Positions 13,833 through 25,306 are shown, counted from the first letter of the stretch. The stretch is DNA of 64,000 nt from Ecdyonurus torrentis (GCA_949318235.1 OX439129.1:5646821-5710820); one strand, 5' to 3'. The notes: generated by a model not told the origin, from the sequence alone. Numbers and translations are program-made.

Positions 13833-15257
13833 GATCAAGCTATACGAGAATGCGAGTATCAGCGAGATGCGAGAGGTGGGCATAAATATGGTGCATACAT
13901 TCATATAATACGCAGGTCATTGTGAACTCGAGGTCATGCACTTTGGTGTGTGCTACATCGTCAAGGTGACAAACCATCTGTGCACCTGAGACCACATCAA
14001 CCCCTGTAGATCACAGCACAGGGGTGTGATCCACATGTGAACACCTCGGTACGTCAAAATAGCCGCGACCTCGTGTACATTTGCATGTTTTAGCGAGAGT
14101 AATTGAACCATGTGGTCCAGTCAACGTGCTAGGCATGCCAGCACCGCGGCCCACATGTTACATAGCTTACATAGGCTTTCACTTGGAGATTTTTGTTTTT
14201 TATTTGTTTTTATGTGACGTAAGCATTTCATAGCTCTATGTTAATGTTATTGAACAAAAAATAATAAATAACGTGCTTTTATTTTTGTAGTAGAATAAAA
14301 TGATGTTACTCTATTAATTTATCCATTATCATTATTATATCATTATTTACGTGATTTATAGAAATTGCTTGTTTAACAAAAATATTTTGTATCTTCAAAA
14401 TCAAAGGTACGAAAATTATAATGAAAATGGAGCAAAAGTAGAAGTGCAGAAATCGTCAGTGCAGTTTAGTATTGTTTAAATTAAAGACTGCATGGTACTA
14501 TACGGATTGTCAGATCACATAGCTTGCAATTCAAAATTATAGCTTTTAAACGCCTGCAAAGTTTGGAGGTAGGTTTTTTATGTTGTAGACTGTATTAAAA
14601 AAAAAAAATAATAAAAAAAAAATGGTACTTTAAGATTAAAATACAAATAAAATTTTTCAGCAAACTGACAGGTGCAGGTAAATAACTGCAACTGCAATTT
14701 TTATTTAAAATCCGATCTCTTCATACATTATTCTTACATTTATTTCTTTGATCAAAATAATTAATTATTCACATTTCAAACAATACGTTATATTATTAAC
14801 AATTTACTGTGCAAAGTTACAGCATTATAATGAATACGTGAATACAACAAGGCGGACAAAAGATAAGATTTTTATAAAAATAATTTTCTTGTTGTATGAC
14901 TGACAATCGGTTAATTAAAAAGTTTATAAAGGACCCACGTGAGTTCCAGCTGGGTGTATTGCGGCTATATTTTGTCTAGGGAAAGAGAGAGAGAGAGAGA
15001 GAAATGGTTCTTGTCAAAAACTTCTTCTATAGATCTGATATGATGCTCTACATTATACAAAGTGAATGCTGCATGCAGGTGCATTATTTTTGCAACAGCT
15101 AAATTTTTATTTCTCCTGTTTACGTGCACAATTCATTTACTAATAAATTAATAAGGCGCCCTACGGCTATGTATAAACCACAAATTCGTAAGAAATCGCG
15201 GTGATTCAGACACGGAAATAATTGTGATTAATTCTATAGAATATAATTGTGCCTTAC

Positions 15258-15399
15258 CTAATTCCTCCACGAGTTTCAGCATGACTCCTCCGATATGAAG
15301 ATCACCTTTCACACGTAAAGTGCGCTCCAACTCCAAATCTGTGACAAACACTCGAAGATTCCACGAGCCGTCACCAATAATTTGGCCATCAGACATCAT
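15258..15399 (-). CDS. FERMT: Kindlin/fermitin, first coding exon (partial gene)
   Basis: Kindlins are cytoplasmic adaptors that bind integrin beta tails and, with talin, activate integrins at cell-matrix adhesions. This exon encodes the N-terminal 47 residues of the F0 (ubiquitin-like) domain. The stretch [12 protein letters not shown] (residues 11-22) followed by [14 protein letters not shown] (residues 34-47) is the conserved start of animal kindlins. Translation begins at 15399, with a second ATG directly after it. The exon ends at 15258 after the first base of a codon, followed by the donor GTAAGG. I searched the minus strand to the left for the expected next piece (the Trp-Trp containing F0 segment) and did not find it, so the first intron is at least 15 kb and the rest of the gene lies outside the window. 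IBA57 is divergent, about 0.9 kb away. The identification rests on family knowledge and is strong despite the short length. Confidence 0.88.
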
Positions 15400-15689
15400 C
15401 TTGACTATTTGTCTATTAATTATAAATTAAAACTGGCTCAAAATAATTATTTTTAAAAAAAATTAAATGAGTTATAGTTATTTCTATATTATGCACTTGT
15501 TACTACACACTATTATACACAGTGTACTCCATCGTACGTACTATATAATTCTGACAATTTGTATTGTTGTTATCACTCACTATAACGTTCACACTTGTGT
15601 CTGATAACGTCACAACGCAAAGCTCTATAAGTAACAAAATAAAGATAGATATATAAATATAGTGAGCACTCTTATGTGTGCGAAGATTG

Positions 15690-15870
15690 TACGGCTCTGC
15701 GCTCACGTCTGTGGCTCACAACACAACAACTACTGACTGAAACACCGCACCGCTCGCGGTCGCGACTCAGGCTCCTTGCGTTTGCTTTGCCGCCGACAAA
15801 AATCATGCAACAGCGCTTGCGCTTAACTCCCTGCCTCCTTCCTCTCGCACACTGAACTTTTACAGGAAAT
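15690..15870 (-). promoter_or_regulatory. Probable kindlin promoter / 5' leader region
   Basis: This is a CpG- and GC-richer patch in otherwise AT-rich DNA, 0.3-0.5 kb upstream of the kindlin start codon. On the minus strand it contains TCAGTC at 15740-15735, a good arthropod-type initiator with the A at 15738. AGACGT follows at positions +29 to +34. That matches the downstream promoter element consensus, but one base off the canonical +28 spacing. No TATA box is seen at the right distance. The call is inference from composition, position and these short motifs. Confidence 0.35.
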
Positions 15871-16019
15871 TTTACTATAATAGTATTCAATAAAAAAATC
15901 ATTTAGTTATTTTCAATATTTTATTTTTAATTATGCAATAAAATTATTATTAAATATCTATTTCGCACTAATGACCATATTTGGTAAAGCGGGATCGGAA
16001 AACAATAAGTAAATAGTTC

Positions 16020-16113
16020 AGTTTCTGTGGTGTAGAGGCAGCACAGTACAGAGCAGAAAATTTTGCAGCTGATTTTTGTTTATTTTGGTTCAAAGTTGGA
16101 GTAAAATTTGCAG
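16020..16113 (+). other. Probable IBA57 5' non-coding exon
   Basis: An acceptor (poly-T, then TTACAG, ending at 16289) sits 10 bases before the IBA57 start codon, so a leader exon must lie upstream. The best donor is CAG followed by GTGCAT at 16114. An initiator-like TCAGTT at 16018-16023 gives a plausible transcription start near 16020. The leader intron would be 16114-16289, about 176 bases. The boundaries are inferred and the start site is the least certain. Confidence 0.4.
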
Positions 16114-16299
16114 GTGCATTAAGTTTTTTCTAATAATGTGCTCTGTTTTCACTTGAAGATAAAACAAAATTGTAAGCACAATATTACCAAATGGTACTTT
16201 AATATATATTTAATTACCTTGTTAATTAATATTTTGTATTTATGCTTTAAATTTTACTTAAATGTTATTCAATCATTTTTTTGTTACAGCGTCGACAAA

Positions 16300-17265
16300 A
16301 TGCATTTTTTCCGAGCGTCTCTTAAACTCGCCGCTCGTGGATTTTCCTCCAATGTTGGAGTTTCCAAGGTAGAAAGACTTGCGAGCCGTTCTTTATTACG
16401 TCTATCTGGTACAGACGTGTCCACATTCTTGCAAGGCCTCGTCACAAATGATATGCGACATTTAGAAGAAGGCGCTGACGCCATGTACTGTGTCTTTTTG
16501 AACAACAAAGGCAGAGTTATTTACGACTCGATAGTGTATCGTCCACCTAATGAAGACGGTACGTTTTTAGTAGAATGTGCAACTGACTCTCTGGCGTCAT
16601 TTCAAAAACATCTCAAACTGTATCGTGTACGTAGAAAAATAAACATTGATGATATCAACAATGATTTTAATATTTGGGTTGCTTACGGTGATTCATTAAG
16701 AGATCTTAAAACTAAAAGTAATGATAATTTAATTATAGTTCATGACCCACGTTTGAAAGATTTAGGATATAGAATTATTTGTGATAAATCCAAAGATATT
16801 AGCAAAGAATTAGATAACGTTGTGGTTGGAAATGAGTACAAAGATCTGAGATATAGATATGGGGTTGGGGAAGGTGTGGAGGAACTACCCCCCGGCAATT
16901 GTTTTCCACTTGAAGCTAACTGTGATTATTTACATGGGGTTAGTTTTCACAAGGGTTGTTACATCGGGCAAGAGTTAACGGCAAGAACTCATCACACTGG
17001 TGTCGTGAGGAAGAGATTGATGCCGTTGACATATCAACCTACTGAAGTTTTGCCAAGTTTGGATACCTCAGTCATAGGACCTGGAGAGAGACCTGTGGGC
17101 AAGCTGAGAGGGCTGTCCAAGTCCGGGGTTGGACTTGGACTGCTACGTGTGGCTGAAGTACTCAAGAATCCTCAGGACTTGAAGGCGGGAGATTTGAATG
17201 TTTCTACTTACAGACCTGAGTGGTGGCCAGCTGAGGTGTCTAAGGAACGTCCGGTCCCTAACTAA
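16300..17265 (+). CDS. IBA57: IBA57 homologue, mitochondrial iron-sulfur cluster assembly factor
   Basis: IBA57 acts with ISCA1 and ISCA2 in the mitochondrial matrix to make [4Fe-4S] clusters for aconitase, lipoate synthase and respiratory enzymes. It is a folate-binding YgfZ/GcvT-type protein. The open frame encodes 321 residues, slightly shorter than the human protein (about 356). Residues 218-225 read KGCYIGQE, the diagnostic YgfZ/CAF17/IBA57 motif with its conserved cysteine, followed by LTARTHHTGVVRKRL. Near the N terminus, LSGTDVSTFLQGLVTND (35-51) is the usual first-domain block. The first 20 or so residues are basic and free of acidic residues, as in a mitochondrial presequence. I chose the ATG at 16300 because it follows a splice acceptor by 10 bases. 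The same frame stays open back to 16138, but that part lies in the leader intron. The coding region has no introns, and overlapping AATAAA signals are at 17312-17321. Confidence 0.95.
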   Translation: MHFFRASLKLAARGFSSNVGVSKVERLASRSLLRLSGTDVSTFLQGLVTNDMRHLEEGADAMYCVFLNNKGRVIYDSIVYRPPNEDGTFLVECATDSLASFQKHLKLYRVRRKINIDDINNDFNIWVAYGDSLRDLKTKSNDNLIIVHDPRLKDLGYRIICDKSKDISKELDNVVVGNEYKDLRYRYGVGEGVEELPPGNCFPLEANCDYLHGVSFHKGCYIGQELTARTHHTGVVRKRLMPLTYQPTEVLPSLDTSVIGPGERPVGKLRGLSKSGVGLGLLRVAEVLKNPQDLKAGDLNVSTYRPEWWPAEVSKERPVPN

Positions 17266-17311
17266 CTCCTGTCCAGTCTCTGTCCAGGCATTGGTGTAGT
17301 TACATTTTGGA

Positions 17312-17321
17312 AATAAATAAA
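17312..17321 (+). terminator. Polyadenylation signal of IBA57
   Basis: Two overlapping AATAAA hexamers lie 47-56 bases after the IBA57 stop codon. The (AT)n microsatellite begins about 50 bases further on, so the 3' UTR is probably only 70-90 bases long. Confidence 0.7.
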
Positions 17322-17365
17322 AGTTTCACTCAATGTCAAGTGTTTTCTTCTTCTAATTTTGTAAG

Positions 17366-17470
<105 letters not shown>

Positions 17471-17683
17471 CACAGTAGATGGTACAGTAGTCCATCTCCT
17501 ATAGCGGGAATGTCAGATCGAATGCGCGCCATAATTCCGACTGGGTGAAGGTGGCAGAACTAGAAGCCGTAATTTGAAGTAATGTTACGTGTAGTTCTGA
17601 CAACTTCACCCAGTCGGAATTATGGCGCGCATTCGATCTGACATTCCCACTATAGGAGATGGACTACTGTATAATATACTGTG
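17471..17683. mobile_element. Hairpin MITE, copy 2 (CACAGTA termini)
   Basis: This is the reverse complement of 7065-7277, of the same length (213 bases) and almost identical, including the loop. It is inserted in an (AT)n tract just 3' of IBA57, past the polyadenylation signal. Confidence 0.85.
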
Positions 17684-18099
17684 TGTATATATATATATAT
17701 ATATTATACTGTATATATGCTACTTTTTAAGGGTTAAAATCATCAGTTTTGTTTGAGTATAGCACATTAATAATAATAGTTCTTTATTGGGTTTAAAATT
17801 AACTGTACATATAAAAAAAAAAGTAACCCAATGGTTGATGAGATTATTCATATTTTGAGATATTTAAGTTAAAAGTTGAAAATTATATGTTGCTACTAGA
17901 AAATCTTATTCAGGTGGTCATCTATCACACTTTAAGTTATAATTTAACTGTTTTGTAACCAACCCTTCTACTCTAATAGGTAATTTTAATTGTTAACCAT
18001 ATAATGTACGTACATACAAAACATTAGTTTGCTTGATCTCATAATGAGAAACTTAATTTGCTATTTGATACCTCAGATTCCCATAACGCTGCTTATTAA

Positions 18100-18471
18100 A
18101 GCGACACACAACCCTAAAAATAAGTATTTTTTGTTCTTTCCTAAAACAATTCAATAGTAATCAGTCGTTTATTTGACTTTTCTAGTCCGCGGGATAAGCG
18201 AGCCCCGCTAGGGTAACGATATAGAGTACACGCCCCTCTACTATGAGTGTAAAAATTTTGTACCCCCTGCTGTACCTGGTACGCTTACCTGAGAAGGTGT
18301 ACAGATTTTTTACTCACACAGTAAAGGAAATCTCTGACGTCAGAGATTTCTTCTTTACCCTCGCGGGGCTTGCTTATTCCGCGGGCTGGAAAAGTCAAAT
18401 AAACGACTAATTTCTATTGAATTACTTTAGAATAGAACAAAAAATACTTATTTTTAGGGTTGTGTATCACT
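18100..18471. mobile_element. Fold-back element flanked by TTAA (first of an abutting pair)
   Basis: Arms of roughly 100 bases begin AGCGACACACAACCCTAAAA and end with TTTTAGGGTTGTGTATCACT. TTAA flanks both sides (18096-18099, 18472-18475). TTAA is the target duplication of piggyBac-type elements. No coding frame. Confidence 0.78.
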
Positions 18472-18475
18472 TTAA

Positions 18476-18824
18476 AGGGGAGGTTCAGAGGTTACAAAAT
18501 GGCTTTTTCAATATTATAGATAATGAGAAGAACTGTTCATTCACTCACAAATGATGCCCCAAAGACCTTCTGTAGCTCCTTGGTATCCCCGCCAAACTTG
18601 CGCTCATCCTGCGAGATATACAACCAGCTACAACTTTTTCTACAGTAAAGCCGTAACTATGATGTAAAAGATAAGAGACGGGTTGCATATCTCGCAGGAT
18701 GATCACGAGTTTGCGGGGCTACGGAAGGGCTTTGGGTCAATCATAATATGTATGTAAGTTTATGAACAGTTCGTCTTATTATCTAACATTGAAGAAGCCA
18801 TGTTGTAAGCTCTGAACTTCCTTT
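18476..18824. mobile_element. Fold-back element flanked by TTAA (second of the pair)
   Basis: The arms begin AGGGGAGGTTCAGAGGTTAC and end with TAAGCTCTGAACTTCCTTT. It shares the TTAA at 18472-18475 with its neighbour and has another at 18825-18828. Inner arms include ATCCTGCGAGATATAC and its inverse. Confidence 0.76.
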
Positions 18825-19830
18825 TTAAGGTTCATGAACTAAGTGCAGTTATTGCGACAAATGTTGAGATATGATATAGGCATCGCTATATATTGCTTAC
18901 GTAGGCGCACTTGTCTTTGACTCTTCTATTTCTAACATGCAAATTGTAATATTTCTTCCTAAACTATATTATGAGATAATTCCGACTGAAGTGTCTTTGT
19001 TTATTTAATAATTTGGAACCTACGCTTCATAACTATGGGTCATATGAACTTTTCATAAATATGTACTGTATGTACTCTTACAAAAACAGAATAACAGAAA
19101 ATTAAAATTTAAAAAAAACACCGCGATGTGGACAAAGGTCGGGTCGATAGCCGGCGACCTGTCTCTCTCTCGTGACGTCACTATGTAGCGAGGTCCGCGC
19201 AGACTACGTTGTAAGGGTGGATCACGTGACGATCACGTGACTCACGTCCATTTGATAACCACGTTAGTGGTAGCCATGCACCCGCTGTTTGCTTAAGGGA
19301 GAGCGAGAGGATTCTCTTGCGACCCAAACTTGCAGCGCGCCTTTCAACCCGTCGGTCATCACTGACCTCAAACCGTGTCAAATCCACTCCTCGTTCTGTG
19401 CGAAGGAGAGAGTGTGACGGAATTAGGTGCATGGCTATGGACTGTCTCGCACAACGATGTTGTCATGTCACATCAGTAAAGGTTATTAACCTAACTGCAA
19501 AATTTAGTCCATCTCAAGTATATCTGACCAGCAAAATATTGACGCAAAATTACTCACAGCAAAATAAAAAATTGATTTGGCTGCACTGATTGGTATTACT
19601 AATTTATAAAATAGCAAAATTTAACATTGAAAAAAAAATTGAAAAAAAAAAAATAATAATTTTGTTGTTGTAATTTTGTAAACTATAGCGATGACTCTTA
19701 AAAAATATAAAATCAGTTTTAACTGTGACGTACTGAACTTAAATTTTACTTCAACTATCTTTTATTCATGCTGGAATTTGTCTTTCAAAATCTTGTTTTA
19801 TGATAGTGTTAATTTACGATTCCTTTCCAC

Positions 19831-19831
<1 letters not shown>

Positions 19832-19908
<77 letters not shown>
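19832..19908. repeat. (AT)n microsatellite in duplication copy 1
   Basis: The matching run in copy 2 (21503-21560) is shorter by about ten units, a length difference that arose after the duplication. Confidence 0.9.
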
Positions 19909-19913
<5 letters not shown>

Positions 19914-21498
19914 TATTATACCTTATAACTTTTGTTTAATAATACTGTTTATTGATATGCATACTTGAAAGTAAATTAATGCACTCACTTGATTATTACA
20001 ATAAATTTCAGGTAAGATCTATATACTGTTGTTATATAAGAAACCTAGCTCAACTGCAATGTAGCTCAGATTTCTTCTTGATCGATGTTGTTTTTGCAGG
20101 AGAAGCCGTTACAGTTGTACTTTGGCATAGTCACTACTAGGCTGAGCTGGCGTAAACTATTTAAGTTGACACTTTAATTGTGTGATGACTAGAAAGTCTA
20201 CTAGCTGAAGTTAATTTTGCAACATTATCCTGCAAGTTCATGAACTTACTTTTATTTATTACATCAACGACTCAACGAGTATGTAACCAAACCTTAAAAT
20301 ATACTCTTTTTTTCTTCTTATAATTATAAAAGATCAAAAGAATCGTAATTAAACAAAACATAAAAAAACGTGTAATTTTGATATATAGACAAGTTCAGCA
20401 TGAAATAGGGAAGTATAAAATGTAAGTTTATTAAGAGAAAATTTAAAACTATATATTATATAAAAAATTTATATTTCTGAAAAAGTCAGTTTGAAAAATG
20501 TCATCACTTCCACTTACAATTTTTTTTTTTTTTTTTTTTTTGCTTTTATCTTCTTATTTTTAAAATTTGGTCTTTTGACTCTTCTATTTCTAACATGCAA
20601 ATTGTAATATTTCTTCCTAAACTATATTATGAGATAATTCCGACTGAAGTCACTGAAGTGTCTTTGTTTATTTAATAATTTGGAACCTACGCTTCATATG
20701 GGTCATAATATGAACTTTTCATAAATATGTACTGTATGTACTCTTACAAAAACAGAATAACAGAAAATTAAAATTAAAAAAAAAAAAAACGCGATGTGAA
20801 CAAAGGTCGGGTCGATAGCCGGCGACCTGTCTCTCTCTCGTGACGTCACTATGTAGCGAGGTCCGCGGAGACTACGTTGTAAGGGTGGATCACGTGACGA
20901 TCACGTGACTCACGTCCATTTGATAACCACGTTAGTGGTAGCCATGCACCAGCTGTTTGCTTAAGGGAGAGCGAGAGGATTCTCTTGCGACCCAAACTTG
21001 CAGCGCGCCTTTCAACCCGTCGGTCATCACTGACCTCAAACCGTGTCAAATCCACTCCTCGTTCTGTGCGAAGGAGAGAGTGTGACGGAATTAGGTGCAT
21101 GGCTATGGACTGTCTCGCACAACGATGTTGTCATGTCACATCAGTAAAGGTTACTGACCTAACTGCAAAATTGAGTCCATCTCAAGTATATCTGACCAGC
21201 AAAATATTGACGCAAAATTACTCACAGCAAAATAAAAAATTGGTTTGGCTGCACTGATTGGTATTACTAATTTATAAAATAGCAAAATTTAACATTGAAA
21301 AAAAAATTGAAAAAAAAAAAATAATAATTTTGTTGTTGTAATTTTGTAAACTATAGCGATGACTCTTAAAAAATATAAAATCAGTTTTAACTGTGACGTA
21401 CTGAACTTAAATTTTACTTCAACTATCTTTTATTCATGCTGGAATTTGTCTTTCAAAATCTTGTTTTATGATAGTGTTAATTTACGATTCCTTTCCCC

Positions 21499-21565
<67 letters not shown>

Positions 21566-21590
21566 TATTATACCTTATAACTTTTGTTTA

Positions 21591-21929
21591 AAGCCATAGA
21601 CCGCATAAAACAACATGTGCTTTTTAATGAATAAACACGAAATGGGATCTTTAAAACTGATGACAATTTTTACCAGAATGTTAAGGTAGCCCCACGAGAG
21701 AGCGTGAAAATACTGTAAAGTATGCAATTTGCGTGAAAATTCATGTTTATGACGTCATAAACATGCAAAAATTAGTATGAAACTGTTGTGCGGGTTGCAT
21801 AAATTGAATTTTCTAATCTCTCTGCTACGGGGCTACAGTTGGGTTTTGAGACAAACTAATGTTATTTTTGTAAATCCCATCAAGTTTTTTGTGATATAAA
21901 TGCTTATGTTTTTCTCCGTTCTATTCCTT
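21591..21929. mobile_element. AAGGCATAG-family MITE with a visible empty site
   Basis: The element starts AAGCCATAG and ends CTATTCCTT. TA is present at 21589-21590 and 21930-21931. The homologous place in the other half of the tandem duplication (about 19935-19940) reads TTTAATAATACTG without the element. That fixes its ends and its TA duplication directly. Confidence 0.88.
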
Positions 21930-22674
21930 TAATAATACTGTTTATTGATATGCATATTTGAAAGTAAATTAATGCACTCGCTTGATTATTACAATAAATT
22001 TCAGGTAAGATCTATATACTGTTGTTATATAAGAAACCTAGCTCAACTGCAATGTAGCTCAGATTTCTTCTTGATCGATGTTGTTTTTGCAGGAGAAGCC
22101 GTTACAGTTGTACTTTGGCATAGTCACTACTAGGCTGAGCTGGCGTAAACTATTTAAGTTGACACTTTAATTGTGTGATGACTAGAAAGTCTACTAGCTG
22201 AAGTTAATTTTGCAACATTATCCTGCAAGTTCATGAACTTACTTTTATTTATTACATCAACGACTCAACGAGTATGAAACCAAACCTTAAAATATAATTT
22301 TTTTTCTTCTTATAATTATAAAAGATCAAAAGAATCGTAATTAAACAAAACATAAAAAAACGTGTAATTTTGATATATAGACTGCAAGTTCAGCATGAAA
22401 TAGGGAAGTATAAAATGTAAGTTTATTAAGAGAAAATTTAAAACTATATATATTATATAAAATTTTTATATTTCTGAAAAAGTCAGTTTGAAAAATGTCA
22501 TCACTTCCACTTACAATTTTTTTTTTTTTTTTTTTTTTTTTTTGCTTTTATCTTCTTATTTTTAAAATTTGGTCTTTCTATAAATAATTAATATCAATCA
22601 GTGATGTACAAATCTCATCAATTTGGATGTGAGTAGTGTCTATTTTTGATCTTCAGATATCAGATATACTTTGA

Positions 22675-23050
22675 GATGGACTATATAAATATTGCAGTTA
22701 GGTCAATAACCCTTACTGATGTAAGATGACAACATCGTTGTGCGAGACAGTTCAGCCATGCACTCATTCCGTCACACTCTCTCCTTCGCACAGAACGAGG
22801 AGTGGCTTTGAGGTCAGTGATGACCGACGGGTTGAAAGGCGCGCTTCTAGTTTGGGTCGCAAGAGAATCCTCTCTCGCTCTCCCTTAAGTAAACAGCGGG
22901 TGTATCGGCAACCACTTAAGTGGTTTTCAAATGGATGTGAGTCACGTGCTCGTCACGTGACCCGCCCTCACAACGTAGTCTCCGCAGACATCGCAGTGAC
23001 GTCTGGGAGTGAGACAGGTCGCAGTCTTAGTACTCGACCTCTTGTCAGCA
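22675..23050. repeat. Inverted third copy of the duplicated GC-rich core
   Basis: This is the reverse complement of the core found at about 19140-19515 and 20815-21190, more diverged. It shares the block around GTGCGAAGGAGAGAGTGTGA (here on the opposite strand), the CACGTGA pairs and the CAACGTAGTC block. It contains an open frame, 22726-23160. Because the matching frames in the other copies differ in extent and have no family features, I do not call it a gene. Confidence 0.8.
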
Positions 23051-24484
23051 TCAAGATTTTTTATTATTTTTTTTTACATAATAATATTGTATTTAATATA
23101 ATATGTATGCAAATTTCATATGATATAATAATGAAGCAAAAGATTTTTAGCATGAAGTAGGAGCTTTCACCGCTATAAATCATCAAATCATCGTCGTGAC
23201 GAGGAAGCCTAAATTTGCTTTTTATTTCCAAGATCGTAAACTTCTGAAACTATACTGTCAACGAATTGCATATTTGGTAGTACTTGTGAAATACGCAATG
23301 AATCTGAATCTTACAAAAAGATGCTGCCTGCCAGCTCATTTTTTTTTTTTTTTTTTTTATTTCGACGCAACGCCTGAAAGCCATCTTTGGAATTACGTCG
23401 TGCGTACGTTGACGCATTATGCGACGTGAAGCCTATAAGCTTTTTACTATCTAGTATGAGTATCTACTACATATATATATACTACATAATACTACATCAT
23501 ATACTGTGTACGTGTACTACATATACACAGCCCAACACACAAGTCATTTGCAAAGTATATGATCATCAGATTTGTTATCAAATTTAGTATAGCGAAATTG
23601 ACATTATAAACCTATACGTATAAGTTGCGACACAATAAAAAACTAGACCAAATTCACAGAAAATAAAAAAATGTAAAAAATTGTGTTACCGAGTGAAATA
23701 TATGCTAGCGCTTCACAACCCCAATTTTCAATTGAGACAAGAACACAACATCGGCAGCAAGCATTAAAAAAAATAATAATAATAAAAAAAAAAAAGAAAT
23801 AATCGCCTCTCTCCCTATAGTTGAGTTTGTTTACTATTTTTCCCCCTTTTCTCATTTTTTTTATAAAATTATATTTTAGCAATAAAAGTATAACAAAAAA
23901 AAAAGGTGATTATCGTTACATAAAAAAAAAAATGAATGATATATCAAATAGTAGGATAATACGTTTTTACTATTTTTTTGTTGTATGAATATAAACAAGA
24001 TTTGAGATGCATTTCTTTAAATTTTATTTTTATTTTTTTTTTTTTTTTACGTATATTAATTTGCACAGCATTTCTGCAGAACGCATTTGTATAATTTTGA
24101 TAATATTAATTTGGACTTAAATCGCCTGCAAAAAATTGATGTTATGCAACCAGTTGCACAGATTTGCAACAAAAGTTGCATAACCTGAAGCTTTTGCAGG
24201 TGATATCTAAAAATGTATACTGTAGTGTATATTATGTATGCATCCATATGTAACATGGTCCTAAATTAATTTAAATTAAAGCATTAAATTAAGAACGACG
24301 ATTTTTTCCCCGATTGTTGATAAAAGTTTAACTTTTCCATATTATTGTGTTGCTAATGGAAGAAAACTTTTTAAGTTTTGTTTGTTGATCTGTTGCTATA
24401 ATGCTATATGACATATATCTTATTGTTAAGCAATCTTGATCGTTATGATTTAGGCTAGATGGACGACGACATATATTAATATGG

Positions 24485-24570
24485 TACGTGTATCCGCATG
24501 ACATATATCATATTTGCTGTGCTTCAACGGCTTCAACGCCATACTGGAGCGATGAGTAACATTGCTCAGC

Positions 24571-24624
<54 letters not shown>

Positions 24625-24655
24625 CAAACTTCGTTTTTGAATATTTTCTAAGGGT
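24485..24655. mobile_element. TATAGGGTGTATGC MITE, left-end fragment
   Basis: This holds the left-end blocks (GCCATACTGGAGCGATGAGT, ACATTGCTCAGC, ACAAACTTCGTTTTTG), interrupted by an (AT)n run at 24572-24620. The right half is missing. Confidence 0.55.
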
Positions 24656-24980
24656 ATCATGTTGACTTATTTATAAAAATATTAAGAAAATAAAAAAATT
24701 TACAAAATAATAATAATGATAAATTATACAAAATAATATGATAATAACTTTTAAAAAAAATTTGAAATTTGACATTTTTCAAACTGAATTTTAAAAAAAT
24801 ATGTAAAACATTATGCGTTTTGATGTTTTGATGATCGAACTTCTTATATCATTTTAGCTCCTATATTGTTCGTGCTGGAATATTTGTCTCTCAAAATGTT
24901 CTGATCATATTTATACCCTCCATAAAGTTATGATTCTTTTATCTCTAATAATATGAAAGAGTTATTTATTAACTTACACG

Positions 24981-25306
24981 TATAGGAGGGTGTATGCGGA
25001 TGACGTCATATTTATTGCGCTTGGAGGTCATACTGGAGTAGCTAGTGAATAACATTGCTCAGCATAGGACAAACTTCATTTAAGCCATTTTTCTTTAAGA
25101 AATCGGTTAACTTTTGGTTATTAATTGTTATTTTTCTCACATACTTGAGATACTAATTCAATTTAACATATTTACAACAACATCAATGCTCTCAAAAATA
25201 TTGCGTAGTGTTTTTAAACTTGCCAAATGATTTATTTTCCTATGCCACCCATGTTATTGAGTTATCCAACATGGCGTTGACTTTAACATGAATGCATACA
25301 CCCTAT
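24981..25306. mobile_element. TATAGGGTGTATGC MITE, full-length copy upstream of TMEM192
   Basis: It starts TATAGGAGGGTGTATGCGGA and ends AATGCATACACCCTATA. It contains all family blocks in order and ends about 355 bases before the TMEM192 start codon, so it may lie in or near the promoter. Confidence 0.8.

Larger units (their letters stand above)
10331..15257. other. Probable kindlin first intron, no exon seen
   Basis: AT-rich with scattered repeats. Three GC-richer patches deserve note. At 11220-11460 there is an (AGCA)n run and CACCCACC-type blocks. At 12640-12760 there is a TATAAAAG at 12681-12688. At 13870-14170 there are several CACATGTG/CACCTGAG-type motifs and a roughly 15-base imperfect palindrome. 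They could be enhancers or alternative first exons, but nothing here proves it. Confidence 0.4.
18914..22577. repeat. Tandem segmental duplication, two direct copies
   Basis: Copy 1 is about 18914-20570 and copy 2 about 20571-22577. They are close to identical over long stretches: the GC-rich core, a poly-A patch, an (AT)n run, and the following segment containing GTAAGATCTATATACTG. Copy 2 is longer mainly because of a 339 bp MITE (21591-21929); its (AT)n run is shorter. The junction TTGGTCTT at about 20565-20573 reappears at the end of copy 2. I see no convincing gene: the open frames in the core carry no recognisable domain. Confidence 0.88.

Noticed and set aside
16138..16299. N-terminal extension of the IBA57 frame (54 residues)
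   Set aside because: It is AT-rich, ends in a perfect pyrimidine tract plus acceptor, and has no similarity to a presequence. It is the leader intron read through.
19181..19432. 83-residue minus-strand frame repeated at 20849-21100
   Set aside because: Identity between the copies only reflects the recent duplication. No recognisable motif or splice context.
22726..23160. 144-residue open frame in the inverted GC-rich core
   Set aside because: The corresponding frames in the other two copies stop at different places and show no domain. The openness follows from GC content.
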